Shown here one piece after another: positions 18,091-27,191 of a stretch of 41,187 nucleotides of DNA (position 1 is its first letter; the number at the start of each line of letters is the position of its first letter). A program made the translations under genes and the position numbers. Location of the stretch: contig CAYRKW010000024.1 in assembly GCA_964425135.1 (NCBI GenBank), forward strand, positions 1 to 41,187, read 5' to 3'. The notes beneath the pieces are model-generated. The model saw only the letters and a list, made by a program, of their open reading frames with translations, searched no databases and had not been told where the DNA came from. The DNA is from CAYLLD01 sp964425135. GTDB lineage: Bacteria; Pseudomonadota; Alphaproteobacteria; Rhodobacterales; Rhodobacteraceae.

Positions 18091-19052
18091 TACACTTTTA
18101 TATTAACCATGATGCGCATGAAGACGACGTTCACCAAGAGGAACACGCCGACAACAATCGCTGTTGGTACAAAAAATTCACTTTGCTGCACGTCTTCGTA
18201 GTAGCCGGGCTGCAAAACATTGATCAGGACAAGCGCAACCAGCGGGAAAACCGACAGGAACCAACCGGACCAGCGGGCCTCAGCGGTGATCGCTTTCACG
18301 CGGCGGAACAGTTTGAAACGGGCGCGGATCACCTTCGCAAGACCATCAAGGATCTCGGCCAGATTACCACCTGACGTGGACTGAATATTCACCGCAACGG
18401 CCAGAAATTTGAGGTCCTGAACGTCGATGCGGGTCGCCATCTTTTCAAGGCTTTCGTTGACGTCCATCCCGTAGGTCGCCTCATCCGCGATCATACCGAA
18501 CTCGGAGCCAAGCGGGTCCGGCATCTCTTCGGCCACGATATTGATCGAGCTGGAAAACGGATGGCCCACGCGCAAGGAACGCACCATCAGCTCCACCGCA
18601 TCGGGCAGTTGTTCCTCAAAGAGCGCAATACGTTTCTTGGCCTTGTTCGACAGCCAAATGAACACCGCACCATAGCCCATGACCACCGAACAGCCGATGC
18701 GGATGGGCAGGCTGGCGCCGGTAAAAAACGTCAGTGCAATAAAGCTGGTCACGCCCAGTACGACCATGATCATGATCAATGCGGCAGGCGAGAAAGCGAT
18801 ATTCGCCTGCGCAGCCTTGGCACTCAAAGGCGCCAGGATCGGCAGAGAAATCCCCTCCCGGTGCTGCTCGCGCTCACGCCGCAGGGTATTGAGAACGTCT
18901 TCAGGGTTTTCACCCTTCTCAAGCAAGTCCAGACGCCGGTTCACGCGCCCCTGAAGACGCACCGACTTGCCGAAAATCAGCAGGTAGATCGCCTCAACCA
19001 TAAAGAGGATGCCGACGAATATTACGGCATAAATAATCGGTTCATAGCTCAT
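18090..19052 (-). CDS. tadB: Tad inner-membrane platform protein TadB
   Basis: 320 residues with a type II secretion F domain (VRSLRVGHPFSSSINIVAEE, then ATRIDVQDLKFLAVAVNIQ) and hydrophobic segments at about 5-27, 90-145 and 265-310. Homologous to TadC. It follows cpaF by 17 bases in the conserved cpaF-tadB-tadC order. Confidence 0.93.
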   Translation of the reverse strand: MSYEPIIYAVIFVGILFMVEAIYLLIFGKSVRLQGRVNRRLDLLEKGENPEDVLNTLRREREQHREGISLPILAPLSAKAAQANIAFSPAALIMIMVVLGVTSFIALTFFTGASLPIRIGCSVVMGYGAVFIWLSNKAKKRIALFEEQLPDAVELMVRSLRVGHPFSSSINIVAEEMPDPLGSEFGMIADEATYGMDVNESLEKMATRIDVQDLKFLAVAVNIQSTSGGNLAEILDGLAKVIRARFKLFRRVKAITAEARWSGWFLSVFPLVALVLINVLQPGYYEDVQQSEFFVPTAIVVGVFLLVNVVFMRIMVNIKV

Positions 19053-19069
19053 CTGAGTTTAATCCCCTC

Positions 19070-20500
19070 TTACACTTTACTCTTTTGCGTATAGATGCTG
19101 GCCGGCAGGTGATAACCCCACTGCTCGAACCGCTCCGTATTGGCCGAGCGCAGACCACTGGCCTCGAAATCGCCGATGATCATACCTTCGTCATCCAGAC
19201 CGTAACGCTTAAAACTGAAAATTTCCTGCATCGAGATGATCTCGCCCTCCATGCCGGTCAATTCTGTGATTGACAGCATGCGGCGCGAGCCGTCTTGCAA
19301 ACGGCTGACCTGAACAATCAGATCAACCGCGGACGAAATCTGCTGACGCGTGGCCTTGAGTGGCATTTCCACCCCGGTCATCGCGATCATATTCTCCAGA
19401 CGAGACACCGCATCGCGCGCAGAGTTGGCGTGAATGGTGGTCATCGACCCATCGTGACCCGTGTTCATCGCCTGCAACATGTCGATAACTTCATCACCAC
19501 GCGTCTCACCCACGATGATCCGGTCCGGACGCATCCGCAAAGCGTTCCGCAGCAAATCACGCTGGGTCACCTCGCCGCGACCCTCAACGTTGGGCGGACG
19601 GCTTTCCATCCGGCCCACATGGACCTGTTGCAGCTGAAGTTCCGCCGTATCCTCGATCGTCACAATCCGCTCGGCATCATCGATGAAGCCCGAGAGCGCA
19701 TTGAGCGTCGTCGTTTTACCAGAGCCCGTACCGCCGGAGACGACGATATTCAGTCGACACGCCACAGCGGCCTGAAGATACGCCGCCATATCCTCGTTGA
19801 ACGCGCCAAACTGGATCAACTCATCAATCGCAAGTTTGTCTTTTTTGAACTTACGAATGGAAACGAGGGAGCCGTCGACCGCACAAGGGGGGACCATACA
19901 GTTAAAACGCGACCCGTCCTGCAAGCGCGCATCAACATAAGGGTTTGATTCGTCCACGCGCCGACCCACGGCGGAAACGATTTTATCGATCACCCGCAAC
20001 AGGTGCTTCTCGTCGCGGAACTGGCAATCCGAGAGCTCCAGCTTACCCGCGCGCTCAATGAACACCTGCTTGGCACCATTCACCAGAATATCGTTGATCG
20101 TGTCATCTTTGAGCAGCGGCTCCAACGGACCAAGTCCGGTGACTTCGTCAAAGAGTTCCTGGGTCAGCGCTTCGGTCTCTGCGCCGGTCAGGACAATGCC
20201 CATCTCGCGCAGTCCTTCTTGGCTGATCACACTGATTTCACGGCGCAAATCGGCCTCGGTCGCCTTGTCGAGAACTGTTAGATTGAGCGTCTCCAAAAGC
20301 TTCCTGTGCATCGCCATGCGCACATCGAGCAGCTTCTCGCGGCGCTTGCGTTCGCGCAGCGCGTTTTCGGAAATTTCCTTGGGTTGCGCCCCGGGTTTAC
20401 GCTCCGTCTTTGCGGCCGGTTTCGGGCCGGTCGGCGCTGCCTTCTCGGGGTCAAGCGTAGGGGCGCTTGGCGCTTCCGACTTGTTATATCGCTTGAACAT
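19070..20500 (-). CDS. cpaF: Tad secretion ATPase CpaF/TadA
   Basis: 476 residues. Walker A GGTGSGKT (256-263), Walker B region RIIVGETRGDE (327-337) and His box TGHDGSMTTIHAN (347-359) define a VirB11/GspE-type hexameric ATPase that powers Flp pilus assembly. The N-terminal 45 residues are a Pro/Ala/Lys-rich linker. It starts 12 bases after cpaE. Confidence 0.95.
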   Translation of the reverse strand: MFKRYNKSEAPSAPTLDPEKAAPTGPKPAAKTERKPGAQPKEISENALRERKRREKLLDVRMAMHRKLLETLNLTVLDKATEADLRREISVISQEGLREMGIVLTGAETEALTQELFDEVTGLGPLEPLLKDDTINDILVNGAKQVFIERAGKLELSDCQFRDEKHLLRVIDKIVSAVGRRVDESNPYVDARLQDGSRFNCMVPPCAVDGSLVSIRKFKKDKLAIDELIQFGAFNEDMAAYLQAAVACRLNIVVSGGTGSGKTTTLNALSGFIDDAERIVTIEDTAELQLQQVHVGRMESRPPNVEGRGEVTQRDLLRNALRMRPDRIIVGETRGDEVIDMLQAMNTGHDGSMTTIHANSARDAVSRLENMIAMTGVEMPLKATRQQISSAVDLIVQVSRLQDGSRRMLSITELTGMEGEIISMQEIFSFKRYGLDDEGMIIGDFEASGLRSANTERFEQWGYHLPASIYTQKSKV

Positions 20501-20512
20501 CTATGCTAATCC

Positions 20513-21736
20513 TTACGCAATCGCTGCTTTTTGTTCTTCAGCCATATCGACCAAAGATGTGGCGATTCTACGAACTTCCTTGCGTAATGCGTTCTTCGCG
20601 GCTGTTTCTGACAGCGGAAGGCCCTGATCGGACGAATTTGTGACCGCTTTGCCACCATCTGGCAGCATGATGTTCAGCGCGATGCCCAATGATTCGGACA
20701 TCCGCTTGATCCGGGTCTTGCCGTTCATGTCGGCAAAGCCGGGCGCACGGTTCAACGCATATTGGATTTTTTCATAGGGCAGGTCTTCGGCCTTGAGCGT
20801 GCGCAGGAACCGCAGCGTGTTTTGCGCCGAACGCATGTCCATCTCGATGACCGTAAAGAACGTCTCGCTCATCTGAAGAACCTTGTCGGACCAGCTCACC
20901 AGCGTTGTCGGCATGTCGATGATCACGAAATCATAAGACGCGGTCGCGGTTTTCAGCAACTTTTCCACGTCCTCCGGGCCAACAATATCCAGCGGCAGTG
21001 CATCGAGCGGTGCGGTCAAAACCGCGAGCTTTGATTTGAAGCTGGTCAGCGCCGACGACAGGCTCTCCTTATCCACATTCTGCGCATCTGTGAGCAGATC
21101 GTAGATCGCCTCGCGACGCGGCAGGTCGAGATAAGTGGCCACCGACCCGAACTGGAAATTGAAATCGAGAATGCACACCCGCTTGTTCGTCTTCTTGGTG
21201 TATTGCGCCATCTCCCAGGCCAGATTGACCGCAAAGGTCGACGCGCCAACACCGCCCGAAATCCCATAGATCGGCAGGATCATTCCGTTGCGATTGCGAC
21301 CCTCTGATGAGATCTCGGGTGACGCCGACGTGGTGTTGCGCAACCGCTCAAGACTATCGGAAAGCGCGCCATCGGGCAGCGGGTAGGGGGCAAAATCATC
21401 CGCGCCCAGACGCATCAACTGGTGCAGCGACACAGGCGTCAGCTCATGGGCAACCAGCAGCACTTTGCAGCCAAGGCTCTTGGCGGTGGAAATGATATTG
21501 GCAGCGGGGCCGAGGTTTTCCTCATCTGCCCGGTCCACCGCGACAATCACGAACTCCAGCTCATCGAACGGATCAGCGGCATAGGCCGTCAGACCCTCTT
21601 CCATGGTCAGCGGCGCCCAGGCGTTGGACAATTCGGTGTTCAAATCCTCAACCAGCAAATCGAAGCGGCGCATATCGTTTGCGATAGCGTAGGCTTCGAA
21701 CTTCTGCGGTGCTTCTTTTTTGAGCGAGAGCGCCAT
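20513..21736 (-). CDS. cpaE: Pilus localisation ATPase-like protein CpaE/TadZ
   Basis: 407 residues: a receiver-like N-terminal domain (about 15-135) and a ParA/MinD-like domain from about 150. The P-loop reads GISGGVGAST (158-167): both lysines of the usual KGGVGKT are replaced, an atypical form known for TadZ proteins. CpaE/TadZ places the pilus machine at the cell pole. Its unusual P-loop suggests weak or no ATP hydrolysis (inference). Confidence 0.92.
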   Translation of the reverse strand: MALSLKKEAPQKFEAYAIANDMRRFDLLVEDLNTELSNAWAPLTMEEGLTAYAADPFDELEFVIVAVDRADEENLGPAANIISTAKSLGCKVLLVAHELTPVSLHQLMRLGADDFAPYPLPDGALSDSLERLRNTTSASPEISSEGRNRNGMILPIYGISGGVGASTFAVNLAWEMAQYTKKTNKRVCILDFNFQFGSVATYLDLPRREAIYDLLTDAQNVDKESLSSALTSFKSKLAVLTAPLDALPLDIVGPEDVEKLLKTATASYDFVIIDMPTTLVSWSDKVLQMSETFFTVIEMDMRSAQNTLRFLRTLKAEDLPYEKIQYALNRAPGFADMNGKTRIKRMSESLGIALNIMLPDGGKAVTNSSDQGLPLSETAAKNALRKEVRRIATSLVDMAEEQKAAIA

Positions 21737-21749
21737 GGTGTTCTACCTC

Positions 21750-22370
21750 TTAATTGCCCAGATGCTCGCCAACCAGGGATGCGGCGACAATCGAGGTTGT
21801 CGGTCCGCCGACGGCGAAGAAGTCGTCGATCCATGCAAAGGCGCGCAAGACGCGGGTGTGTTCGAGTTGGACGGTTACGAGCGGAATATAGCTTTCTGAT
21901 GTCCTGCCTAATCCACTGTCCTGATATGTGATAGAAAGGTCACGCGGCTGTATGTTGTCGGGTGCAAGCTGCACAACCACATCATATATGGTCTGGAACC
22001 GCGATTGGTCGCAGGATGCGGCGGGATCGGCGTTCAGAAATTCGCCGCCCCGGCAGGTAAATGTGGCAATTTCCTGGCACACGCCGGTGGGTTGGCAGGC
22101 AGCGCCCGCGCGGACATTTCCGATCGAGGCATAGTTGACGATCCGCCCCTGTTCGACCAGCGCGTCGGCCACCGGCAGGCGCACGATTGCTTCCCGCGCG
22201 CCGCGCTCAACGGCCTTTTGCGAGGTGAGGAGCCAGAAGAAATCGATGGCCAGCAGGAAGATGAACCCGACAAGGAAGAACAGGACCGGAAAGATGATCA
22301 CAAATTCGACCGACGCAGCGCCACGCTGGTCGGTCCTGAACTTGGAAGCATTTATCCTTAGTCGTTTCAT
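21750..22370 (-). CDS. TadE/TadG-type minor pilin or pseudopilin
   Basis: 206 residues from ATG 22370 (MKRLRINASK); an upstream in-frame ATG at 22448 would overlap the previous gene. A short basic, polar N-terminus with RTDQRGAASVEFVIIFPVLF carries the G/A-x4-E pattern of TadE-like prepilins at the start of one hydrophobic helix, so CpaA could cleave it. The rest is periplasmic and contains several cysteines. Confidence 0.87.
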   Translation of the reverse strand: MKRLRINASKFRTDQRGAASVEFVIIFPVLFFLVGFIFLLAIDFFWLLTSQKAVERGAREAIVRLPVADALVEQGRIVNYASIGNVRAGAACQPTGVCQEIATFTCRGGEFLNADPAASCDQSRFQTIYDVVVQLAPDNIQPRDLSITYQDSGLGRTSESYIPLVTVQLEHTRVLRAFAWIDDFFAVGGPTTSIVAASLVGEHLGN

Positions 22371-22399
22371 TCTACATGGGTCCCCGGGGGCAAGGCGCA

Positions 22400-22876
22400 T
22401 TAACTGGATGAGCTGACGGTAACGATTGTTGTTCCTGTGCGTGTCCATCTTTCGGAGGCATTCATTGTCAGCGATGCATCGGTCTGATCAAACAGACCGA
22501 TCCACTCAAGCAGCGGGAAGGGCACCTGGATCGTGACATCCACACTGGCCTGAATGGCGTCGGTGGAGGAATCGAAGTTGGTGATCATGCTGTCGGAGGA
22601 GCCAAGCCGATTCTCGATGATCGACCGCGCCTGATCGATAAAGACCTGCGCCACTGAAATATCGCTCCCGGTTTGCTGGAGCGGCACCCGCGCCAGATAC
22701 CGGGCCGCATCGCGCGACGCAATGTCCAGATTGTTCCGTACTTTCAAGGCGTTACCGTATTGTACGGCAAAGGCCAGCATGGCCAGCAGCAGCGGCAATG
22801 CAATCACAAATTCCACAGTCGACGAGCCCTCGTCGTCTGACCAGAATTTTCTTATCTCAGCAAATAGGCGAGTCAC
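22400..22876 (-). CDS. TadE-family minor pilin
   Basis: 158 residues from GTG 22876 (VTRLFAEIRKFW). GAGGGA-like spacing (GAGGGACTCCGC before GTG) supports this start over ATG 22945, which adds a cysteine-rich stretch not expected in the family. DDEGSSTVEFVIALPLLL has the TadE cleavage and helix pattern with Glu at +5. One membrane helix, then a periplasmic domain. Lies 30 bases before the second TadE/G gene. Confidence 0.86.
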   Translation of the reverse strand: MTRLFAEIRKFWSDDEGSSTVEFVIALPLLLAMLAFAVQYGNALKVRNNLDIASRDAARYLARVPLQQTGSDISVAQVFIDQARSIIENRLGSSDSMITNFDSSTDAIQASVDVTIQVPFPLLEWIGLFDQTDASLTMNASERWTRTGTTIVTVSSSS

Positions 22877-22960
22877 GCGGAGTCCCTCACAGCCACATGC
22901 CCCACACCCAGCTAGGATTATGCACCAACCGGTGCGTTTTAGCAACCAAATTCCAACATT

Positions 22961-23587
22961 TTACTGTTGTTCATCTGTTACAATTTCGCTGCCTTCGTCG
23001 GTGACATATTCGTTGTAAACTATTAACGCCCGCTTACCGTCGAGCCCGGTTCCGCGAGAATTTTTCAGATTTGCGAATCCTGACACATCCGTGACCGAGC
23101 GACGGTTCTGCCGTTCGGGGCCTGGCGTTGCGATCAGCGGTTGGGTTTCGCCGCGAGAGGCAACAGCGCGCAGCTGGCCTTTGTTGACACCGCGCGAGAC
23201 GAGGTAGTTGAGCGCAGTGCGGGCGCGGCGCAGACCCAAGGACTTGTTATAGCCTTCGGATCCAACCAGATCCGTATGTCCATAGACCGAGAACTGCACG
23301 TTGGGATAGCGTTTGATCCAGGCGGCCTGTTGATCAAGCACCGCACGCGCCTGGCCATCCAGATTTGCGCGGTTGAACTCGAAATTGATCGTTGTTGGCA
23401 CCGCCGCGCGGAACTGGCTGGAGATATTCTGAAGCGCCGCTGGCAAACCGCCGCGAATTTGCGCGGATTGGCTCAGGTAGGAGGCTTCGCCAAACGCGAC
23501 CTGATTGGTCAGCGTGCCGGTTTGGGTATCGGTACATCCAGCGACAATCGCAGCGACGGATGCAGTGAGAAGGGTGATCTTTTTCAT
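22961..23587 (-). CDS. OmpA-family lipoprotein of the Tad locus
   Basis: 208 residues. Signal sequence with lipobox VAGC (15-18), then an OmpA C-terminal peptidoglycan-binding domain (INFEFNRANLDG, FSVYGHTDLVGSEGYNKSLG, RRARTALNYLVSRGV). It probably anchors the pilus secretin to peptidoglycan. It begins 5 bases after cpaC. The C-terminal tail of about 50 residues is outside the core domain. Confidence 0.9.
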   Translation of the reverse strand: MKKITLLTASVAAIVAGCTDTQTGTLTNQVAFGEASYLSQSAQIRGGLPAALQNISSQFRAAVPTTINFEFNRANLDGQARAVLDQQAAWIKRYPNVQFSVYGHTDLVGSEGYNKSLGLRRARTALNYLVSRGVNKGQLRAVASRGETQPLIATPGPERQNRRSVTDVSGFANLKNSRGTGLDGKRALIVYNEYVTDEGSEIVTDEQQ

Positions 23588-23592
23588 GTTTT

Positions 23593-25023
23593 TTACTCCA
23601 CCACGTAGCCGATTGAGCCTTGCAGATCTTGTTGGGCAACCTGACCGACAGATCCCTGACGTCCTTCCACCAGACCGTGAACGAACAGCTCACGCTCGGT
23701 CGGGATGCGCATTCTGTCTGTTGGCAGCGCCAGCGCCTCACCAACGGTCGGGGTCACCAGATGCGGTGTGACGATGATGATCAGCTCCGACTGGCGACGT
23801 TCAAATTCAGTCGAGCGGAACAGCGAACCGAGGATCGGCACATCACCGAGCCATGGAACCTGACCTTTCAGATCGCTGAAATCATCCTGCAACAACCCGG
23901 CGATTGCAAAGCTCTCGCCATCGCGCATCTCAACCGTGGTCACAGCCTTTCGTACCGAGAACCCATTGACTGTGATCCCGTTTGTCGTGACCGCAACCGT
24001 AGGGTCAATCGCACTGACAGAGGCACCGAGTTCGAGGTTGATGACGTCATTGGTCAGAACCGTCGGCTTGAACAGCAATTCAACACCGAAGGGGCGATAT
24101 TCAACCTTGACCGAACCATCTTCAACAACCGGGATCGGGTACTCGCCGCCTGCCAGAAACTCTGCATCCTGACCAGAGACCGCAACAATGTTGGGCTCAG
24201 CAAGCGTGCGGACCATACCTTTGGATTCCAGCGCTTCGATAAACAGACCAACCTCAAAGCCGCCTAGGCCGATCGTGAACAGGCCCAGACCGGCTGGATC
24301 GTTCGGGATGGTTACATCACCGCCAGCGGTTGCATCGGCCAGCGTTCCGAGATTTCGGCCGCCGCCTGCGGAAGGCAGCGCCCATGCGCCGTTACCAACA
24401 AGCGCGACGCCGCGGTTGCCGGAGTTGGCGGTCCCCACGGATGTTGCGAGCCGTTTGGCAACACTGCGTTGCATTTCTGCAAAACGGACCTTGAGCATTA
24501 CTTGCTGTGTGCCGCCAACGCTCATCAGATTGGTAACACGTTCTGGCGCATACCGCTCTGCAAGCTCGACAGCGCGAGCAAGCTGCTGCGCGCCGGAAAC
24601 CTGACCCGACAGGACAATCCCGTCATTCGCGGTGCGTACTTCAATGCGCTCACGCGGCAAAATTTCTTTCAGACGCTCTTTGAATTCCGCAACATCAGGG
24701 GAGACACGAATATCAACATTGGTGATCAACCCGCCGTTTGGCCCCAGCAGCGTCAGTGTTGTTCGGCCCGGCACTTTGCCAAGAACGTAAAGGTTGCGGT
24801 CCGACAGGGCTGCCACATCGGCGATGCCCGGATTGGCCACCGAAACCTCCGCAAAGACGCGGTCGCTTTCCATCACAACAGCGCGGTTGACAGAAACCGA
24901 GATACTGTTGGATGCGGCCCCGCGCATGACATTCAGAACATTTTGAGCGAATGTTTGCGGCGCGGTTGCAGTCAAAACAGCGACGCCCAACGCACCTGCT
25001 TTTATCAGGTTCTTGATTTTCAT
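23593..25023 (-). CDS. cpaC: Tad outer-membrane secretin CpaC/RcpA
   Basis: 476 residues. Signal peptide about 1-26 (ending QTFA), an N-terminal secretin-associated domain, a BON-like block near 110-170, and the C-terminal secretin domain (MVRTLAEPNIVAVSGQDAEF, GGEYPIP, RQSELIIIVTPHLV). Forms the outer-membrane channel for the pilus. It is preceded by a 178-base gap with an inverted repeat, unlike the otherwise tight gene spacing. Confidence 0.94.
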   Translation of the reverse strand: MKIKNLIKAGALGVAVLTATAPQTFAQNVLNVMRGAASNSISVSVNRAVVMESDRVFAEVSVANPGIADVAALSDRNLYVLGKVPGRTTLTLLGPNGGLITNVDIRVSPDVAEFKERLKEILPRERIEVRTANDGIVLSGQVSGAQQLARAVELAERYAPERVTNLMSVGGTQQVMLKVRFAEMQRSVAKRLATSVGTANSGNRGVALVGNGAWALPSAGGGRNLGTLADATAGGDVTIPNDPAGLGLFTIGLGGFEVGLFIEALESKGMVRTLAEPNIVAVSGQDAEFLAGGEYPIPVVEDGSVKVEYRPFGVELLFKPTVLTNDVINLELGASVSAIDPTVAVTTNGITVNGFSVRKAVTTVEMRDGESFAIAGLLQDDFSDLKGQVPWLGDVPILGSLFRSTEFERRQSELIIIVTPHLVTPTVGEALALPTDRMRIPTERELFVHGLVEGRQGSVGQVAQQDLQGSIGYVVE

Positions 25024-25163
25024 GTGATCCTGCCTCTCAAAACCACGGGTTATTATTGTCAGGATCGATTTAACAATCCTTTTGCGGAAATTAATGCGTC
25101 ACACAGACAAACTTGGCAAGATTCAAAGTCTTAAAGCACCGGGTTGATGTGGATAAGTCACAG

Positions 25164-25183
25164 TATGTCACGCATGTGACATA
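25164..25183. repeat. Perfect inverted repeat between cpaB and cpaC
   Basis: TATGTCAC (25164-25171) and GTGACATA (25176-25183) separated by GCAT. It lies 18 bases beyond the cpaB stop. It could be a hairpin tuning read-through or a protein-binding site; there is no T-run to make it a classical terminator. A further GTCAC lies just upstream at 25157-25161. Confidence 0.55.
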
Positions 25184-25201
25184 AATGAAGCGCCTTGCCG
25201 A

Positions 25202-26029
25202 TCAGCAAGGTTCCTCAACGACTTCACTCCCTTTGCGCACTTTGATGGTACATTTTTCAACCTCAATGACGGGCTGAATAACTTCTTCGACGCGGCCGGT
25301 GAGAGCGGCCTGATCAACTTCGATTGAGGTTTCGCTGGTGGCGATATCCTCGGTGCCGCGCAGCGACAGGGACAGTTTGCCACTCGCTTGTGCCTGCACC
25401 AAAGTGGCGACATCAGCGGGCGAAACTTCAACAGTAACCGTGCGGGCAACCAGCGGGCGATTGGCCTGCTCATCCGCGATTTGGTCAACTGCAATGATCG
25501 AGACGTTCTCAAGCACAAGCTTGGAGAAAGAGCGACCCTGATCATTGCCGTTCCAGAAAATATCAATGCGGTCTGATGGCTGCAGGAAGCCCGACACGCC
25601 CGATTGCACGTCAACGCGGATCGCAAAGGCGCGCATGCCTTTGGACAGACGCGAGGCGACGCCGGCATCCTGTCCGAATTCTGTGACTTTCGTTGCCATG
25701 ATCGCTTCACCAGGCTCGATGATGCGAATGATCGCGCGCGGCTTGGTGCCTTCGGGGCCGAAAAGCTCTTCCATCGAAGTGAAGACATTGGCGGGGCGGG
25801 AATCGACAGGCCATTGGACAACGCGCACCTGTTCGGGATCAAGCGTCATGCCATAGCGCAAATCAGCGTTTGCAACGACAACCGGGCCAAGCTGCGGATA
25901 TTCGTTCACGATACTGCGCAATTGCGCAAGCTCGCCCTGATCCTTGTTGAACATTTGTGAGACAAAATAAACGCCCGTCCCAGCCAAGCCAAATCCGACA
26001 AGAAGGACGAGAAGGAATATAATGCGCAT
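25202..26029 (-). CDS. cpaB: Flp pilus assembly protein CpaB/RcpC
   Basis: 275 residues with one N-terminal membrane helix (IIFLLVLLVGFGLAGTGVYF) and a periplasmic SAF domain (about 45-115, VVVANADLRYGMTLDPEQVR) followed by an RcpC-type domain (ISKGMRAF-like block LSKGMRAFAIRVDVQSGVSG). It associates with the CpaC secretin. Third gene of the locus after the two pilins. Confidence 0.92.
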   Translation of the reverse strand: MRIIFLLVLLVGFGLAGTGVYFVSQMFNKDQGELAQLRSIVNEYPQLGPVVVANADLRYGMTLDPEQVRVVQWPVDSRPANVFTSMEELFGPEGTKPRAIIRIIEPGEAIMATKVTEFGQDAGVASRLSKGMRAFAIRVDVQSGVSGFLQPSDRIDIFWNGNDQGRSFSKLVLENVSIIAVDQIADEQANRPLVARTVTVEVSPADVATLVQAQASGKLSLSLRGTEDIATSETSIEVDQAALTGRVEEVIQPVIEVEKCTIKVRKGSEVVEEPC

Positions 26030-26151
26030 GTTCAGCCTTTATTGGACATCGCCTGTTGGGGGCGCGTGTGGGGGGTCTTAGGGTATTTTGTTTACCCACA
26101 ACTTAATTCGGTCAAGTGACCTCCAAAAGTTTTATCGTCACCTGTTGCACG

Positions 26152-26370
26152 TCAGGATGATGTTCCATTCGATGTCTGTTCGGTCGACGCGGTCATAGCT
26201 GTTTCAACCACGCCGCTGATCTGCTCAGCGCCTGCGGTCAGGCTTGGCGATATGATACTCAAGGCGCCAACGCCCAATGTGACAATCGCAGCTGTCAGGA
26301 CAACCCAGTCAACAGTGACTGCACCGTCTTCGTCTTCAAACCGTGCGCTCAGAAAAGGATGTACGCGCAT
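26152..26370 (-). CDS. Second Flp-type pilin-like protein
   Basis: 72 residues. DEDGAVTVDWVVLTAAIVTL matches the cleavage site and helix start of the first pilin (26540-26749), with Gly before the cut and the hydrophobic helix after it. The C-terminal tail (EQISGVVETAMTASTEQTSN) is polar. It may be a minor pilin or an adaptor. It is separated from the first pilin by a strong hairpin, which suggests lower expression. Confidence 0.82.
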   Translation of the reverse strand: MRVHPFLSARFEDEDGAVTVDWVVLTAAIVTLGVGALSIISPSLTAGAEQISGVVETAMTASTEQTSNGTSS

Positions 26371-26438
26371 AATGGAACCTCGTTACCTAACCACAGCCGC
26401 TCAAAAGAACGCCAAGCGACTGCACTTACAATAAGCAT

Positions 26439-26466
26439 CGCCGAGGCGAGACAAATCGCCTCGGCG
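26439..26466 (-). terminator. Strong hairpin between the two pilin genes
   Basis: CGCCGAGGCGA (26439-26449) pairs perfectly with TCGCCTCGGCG (26456-26466) around a 6-base loop. It lies about 74 bases beyond the first pilin's stop in the direction of transcription. A long T-run is absent, so partial termination or mRNA 3'-end protection is likelier than full stop. Confidence 0.65.
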
Positions 26467-26539
26467 TATTCATCGTTCAGACAAGCTGCCTGAACCTCAC
26501 GCCACCAGCCGCCCGGAGACGACTGATGAGAGAGACGAA

Positions 26540-26749
26540 TTAGCTTCCGCCGCCAGTGCCGGTGTTAGCGGAGATGGCGCTTGTGAGCTTGCCGCTGATT
26601 TGTGTCGACGCAGTTGTCAGACCAGTGTTGATTGTGGAAACAATCGCAAGAGCGATGCCAACCAGAGCAGCAGTCAGAACAACCCAGTCAACAGTCACAG
26701 CACCGGATTCGTCTTTCGAAAAATTCTTTGTCAGTTTGAACAGTTTCAT
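26540..26749 (-). CDS. flp: Flp family type IVb pilin (major pilin)
   Basis: 69 residues from ATG 26749 (MKLFKLTKNF), with a GGAGGG ribosome site 7 bases upstream; an ATG at 26764 overlaps that site and is not preferred. KDESGAVTVDWVVLTAALVG gives the prepilin cleavage site and hydrophobic helix. The tail ends in TGTGGGS. It is first in the locus and is expected to be the abundant pilus subunit. Confidence 0.9.
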   Translation of the reverse strand: MKLFKLTKNFSKDESGAVTVDWVVLTAALVGIALAIVSTINTGLTTASTQISGKLTSAISANTGTGGGS

Positions 26750-26764
26750 CTCATTTCCCTCCAA

Positions 26765-27191
26765 GGATCGAGTATACAGTTTACTTTACACAAACCGCTT
26801 TCGCGGTAACTCACGAGGTATTCTGAGCCTTAACTGAAACACGAGTGACCCAACACATCGTACCTCTTTGCTTTCGTACCGTCGTCGTCGTCAGCAGTCA
26901 TTTGCTTCGGACAAGACATCTTAGACACCTCAATTCTGGCGGAAATTGGACAAGGGTGAAAAAAAGTTAAAAATCTATCAAATTATTGACGCGCAGCCTA
27001 TAATATAAAACGAATTCAGTAAGTTAGAGTCTGAAAAAAGATGCAACCAAATGCGGTCAACTCTACGTCAACCATGATTTAGTGGTTAAATTGACCCAGT
27101 TCCGGAGCAAATTGCACATAGAGGGGCGGGGATTCCATTGGCTTTGAAACGGATATGCCAGATAACAAATCCACGTTGAAGGAACCCCACC
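26765..27191. promoter_or_regulatory. Divergent promoter region between flp and the lytic transglycosylase
   Basis: About 430 bases, AT-rich in the middle (26950-27020). TTAA-N7-TCAA at 26967-26981 differs by one base from the CtrA site TTAA-N7-TTAA, which in Caulobacter controls pilin expression. A TATAAT lies at 26999-27004 without a well-spaced -35. A small hairpin ACCGC-tttc-GCGGT (26794-26807) sits in the probable flp leader. I cannot place either promoter with certainty. Confidence 0.4.

Noticed and set aside
26986..27004. Promoter TTGACG plus TATAAT
   Set aside because: The spacer is only 7 bases, too short for a sigma-70 promoter.
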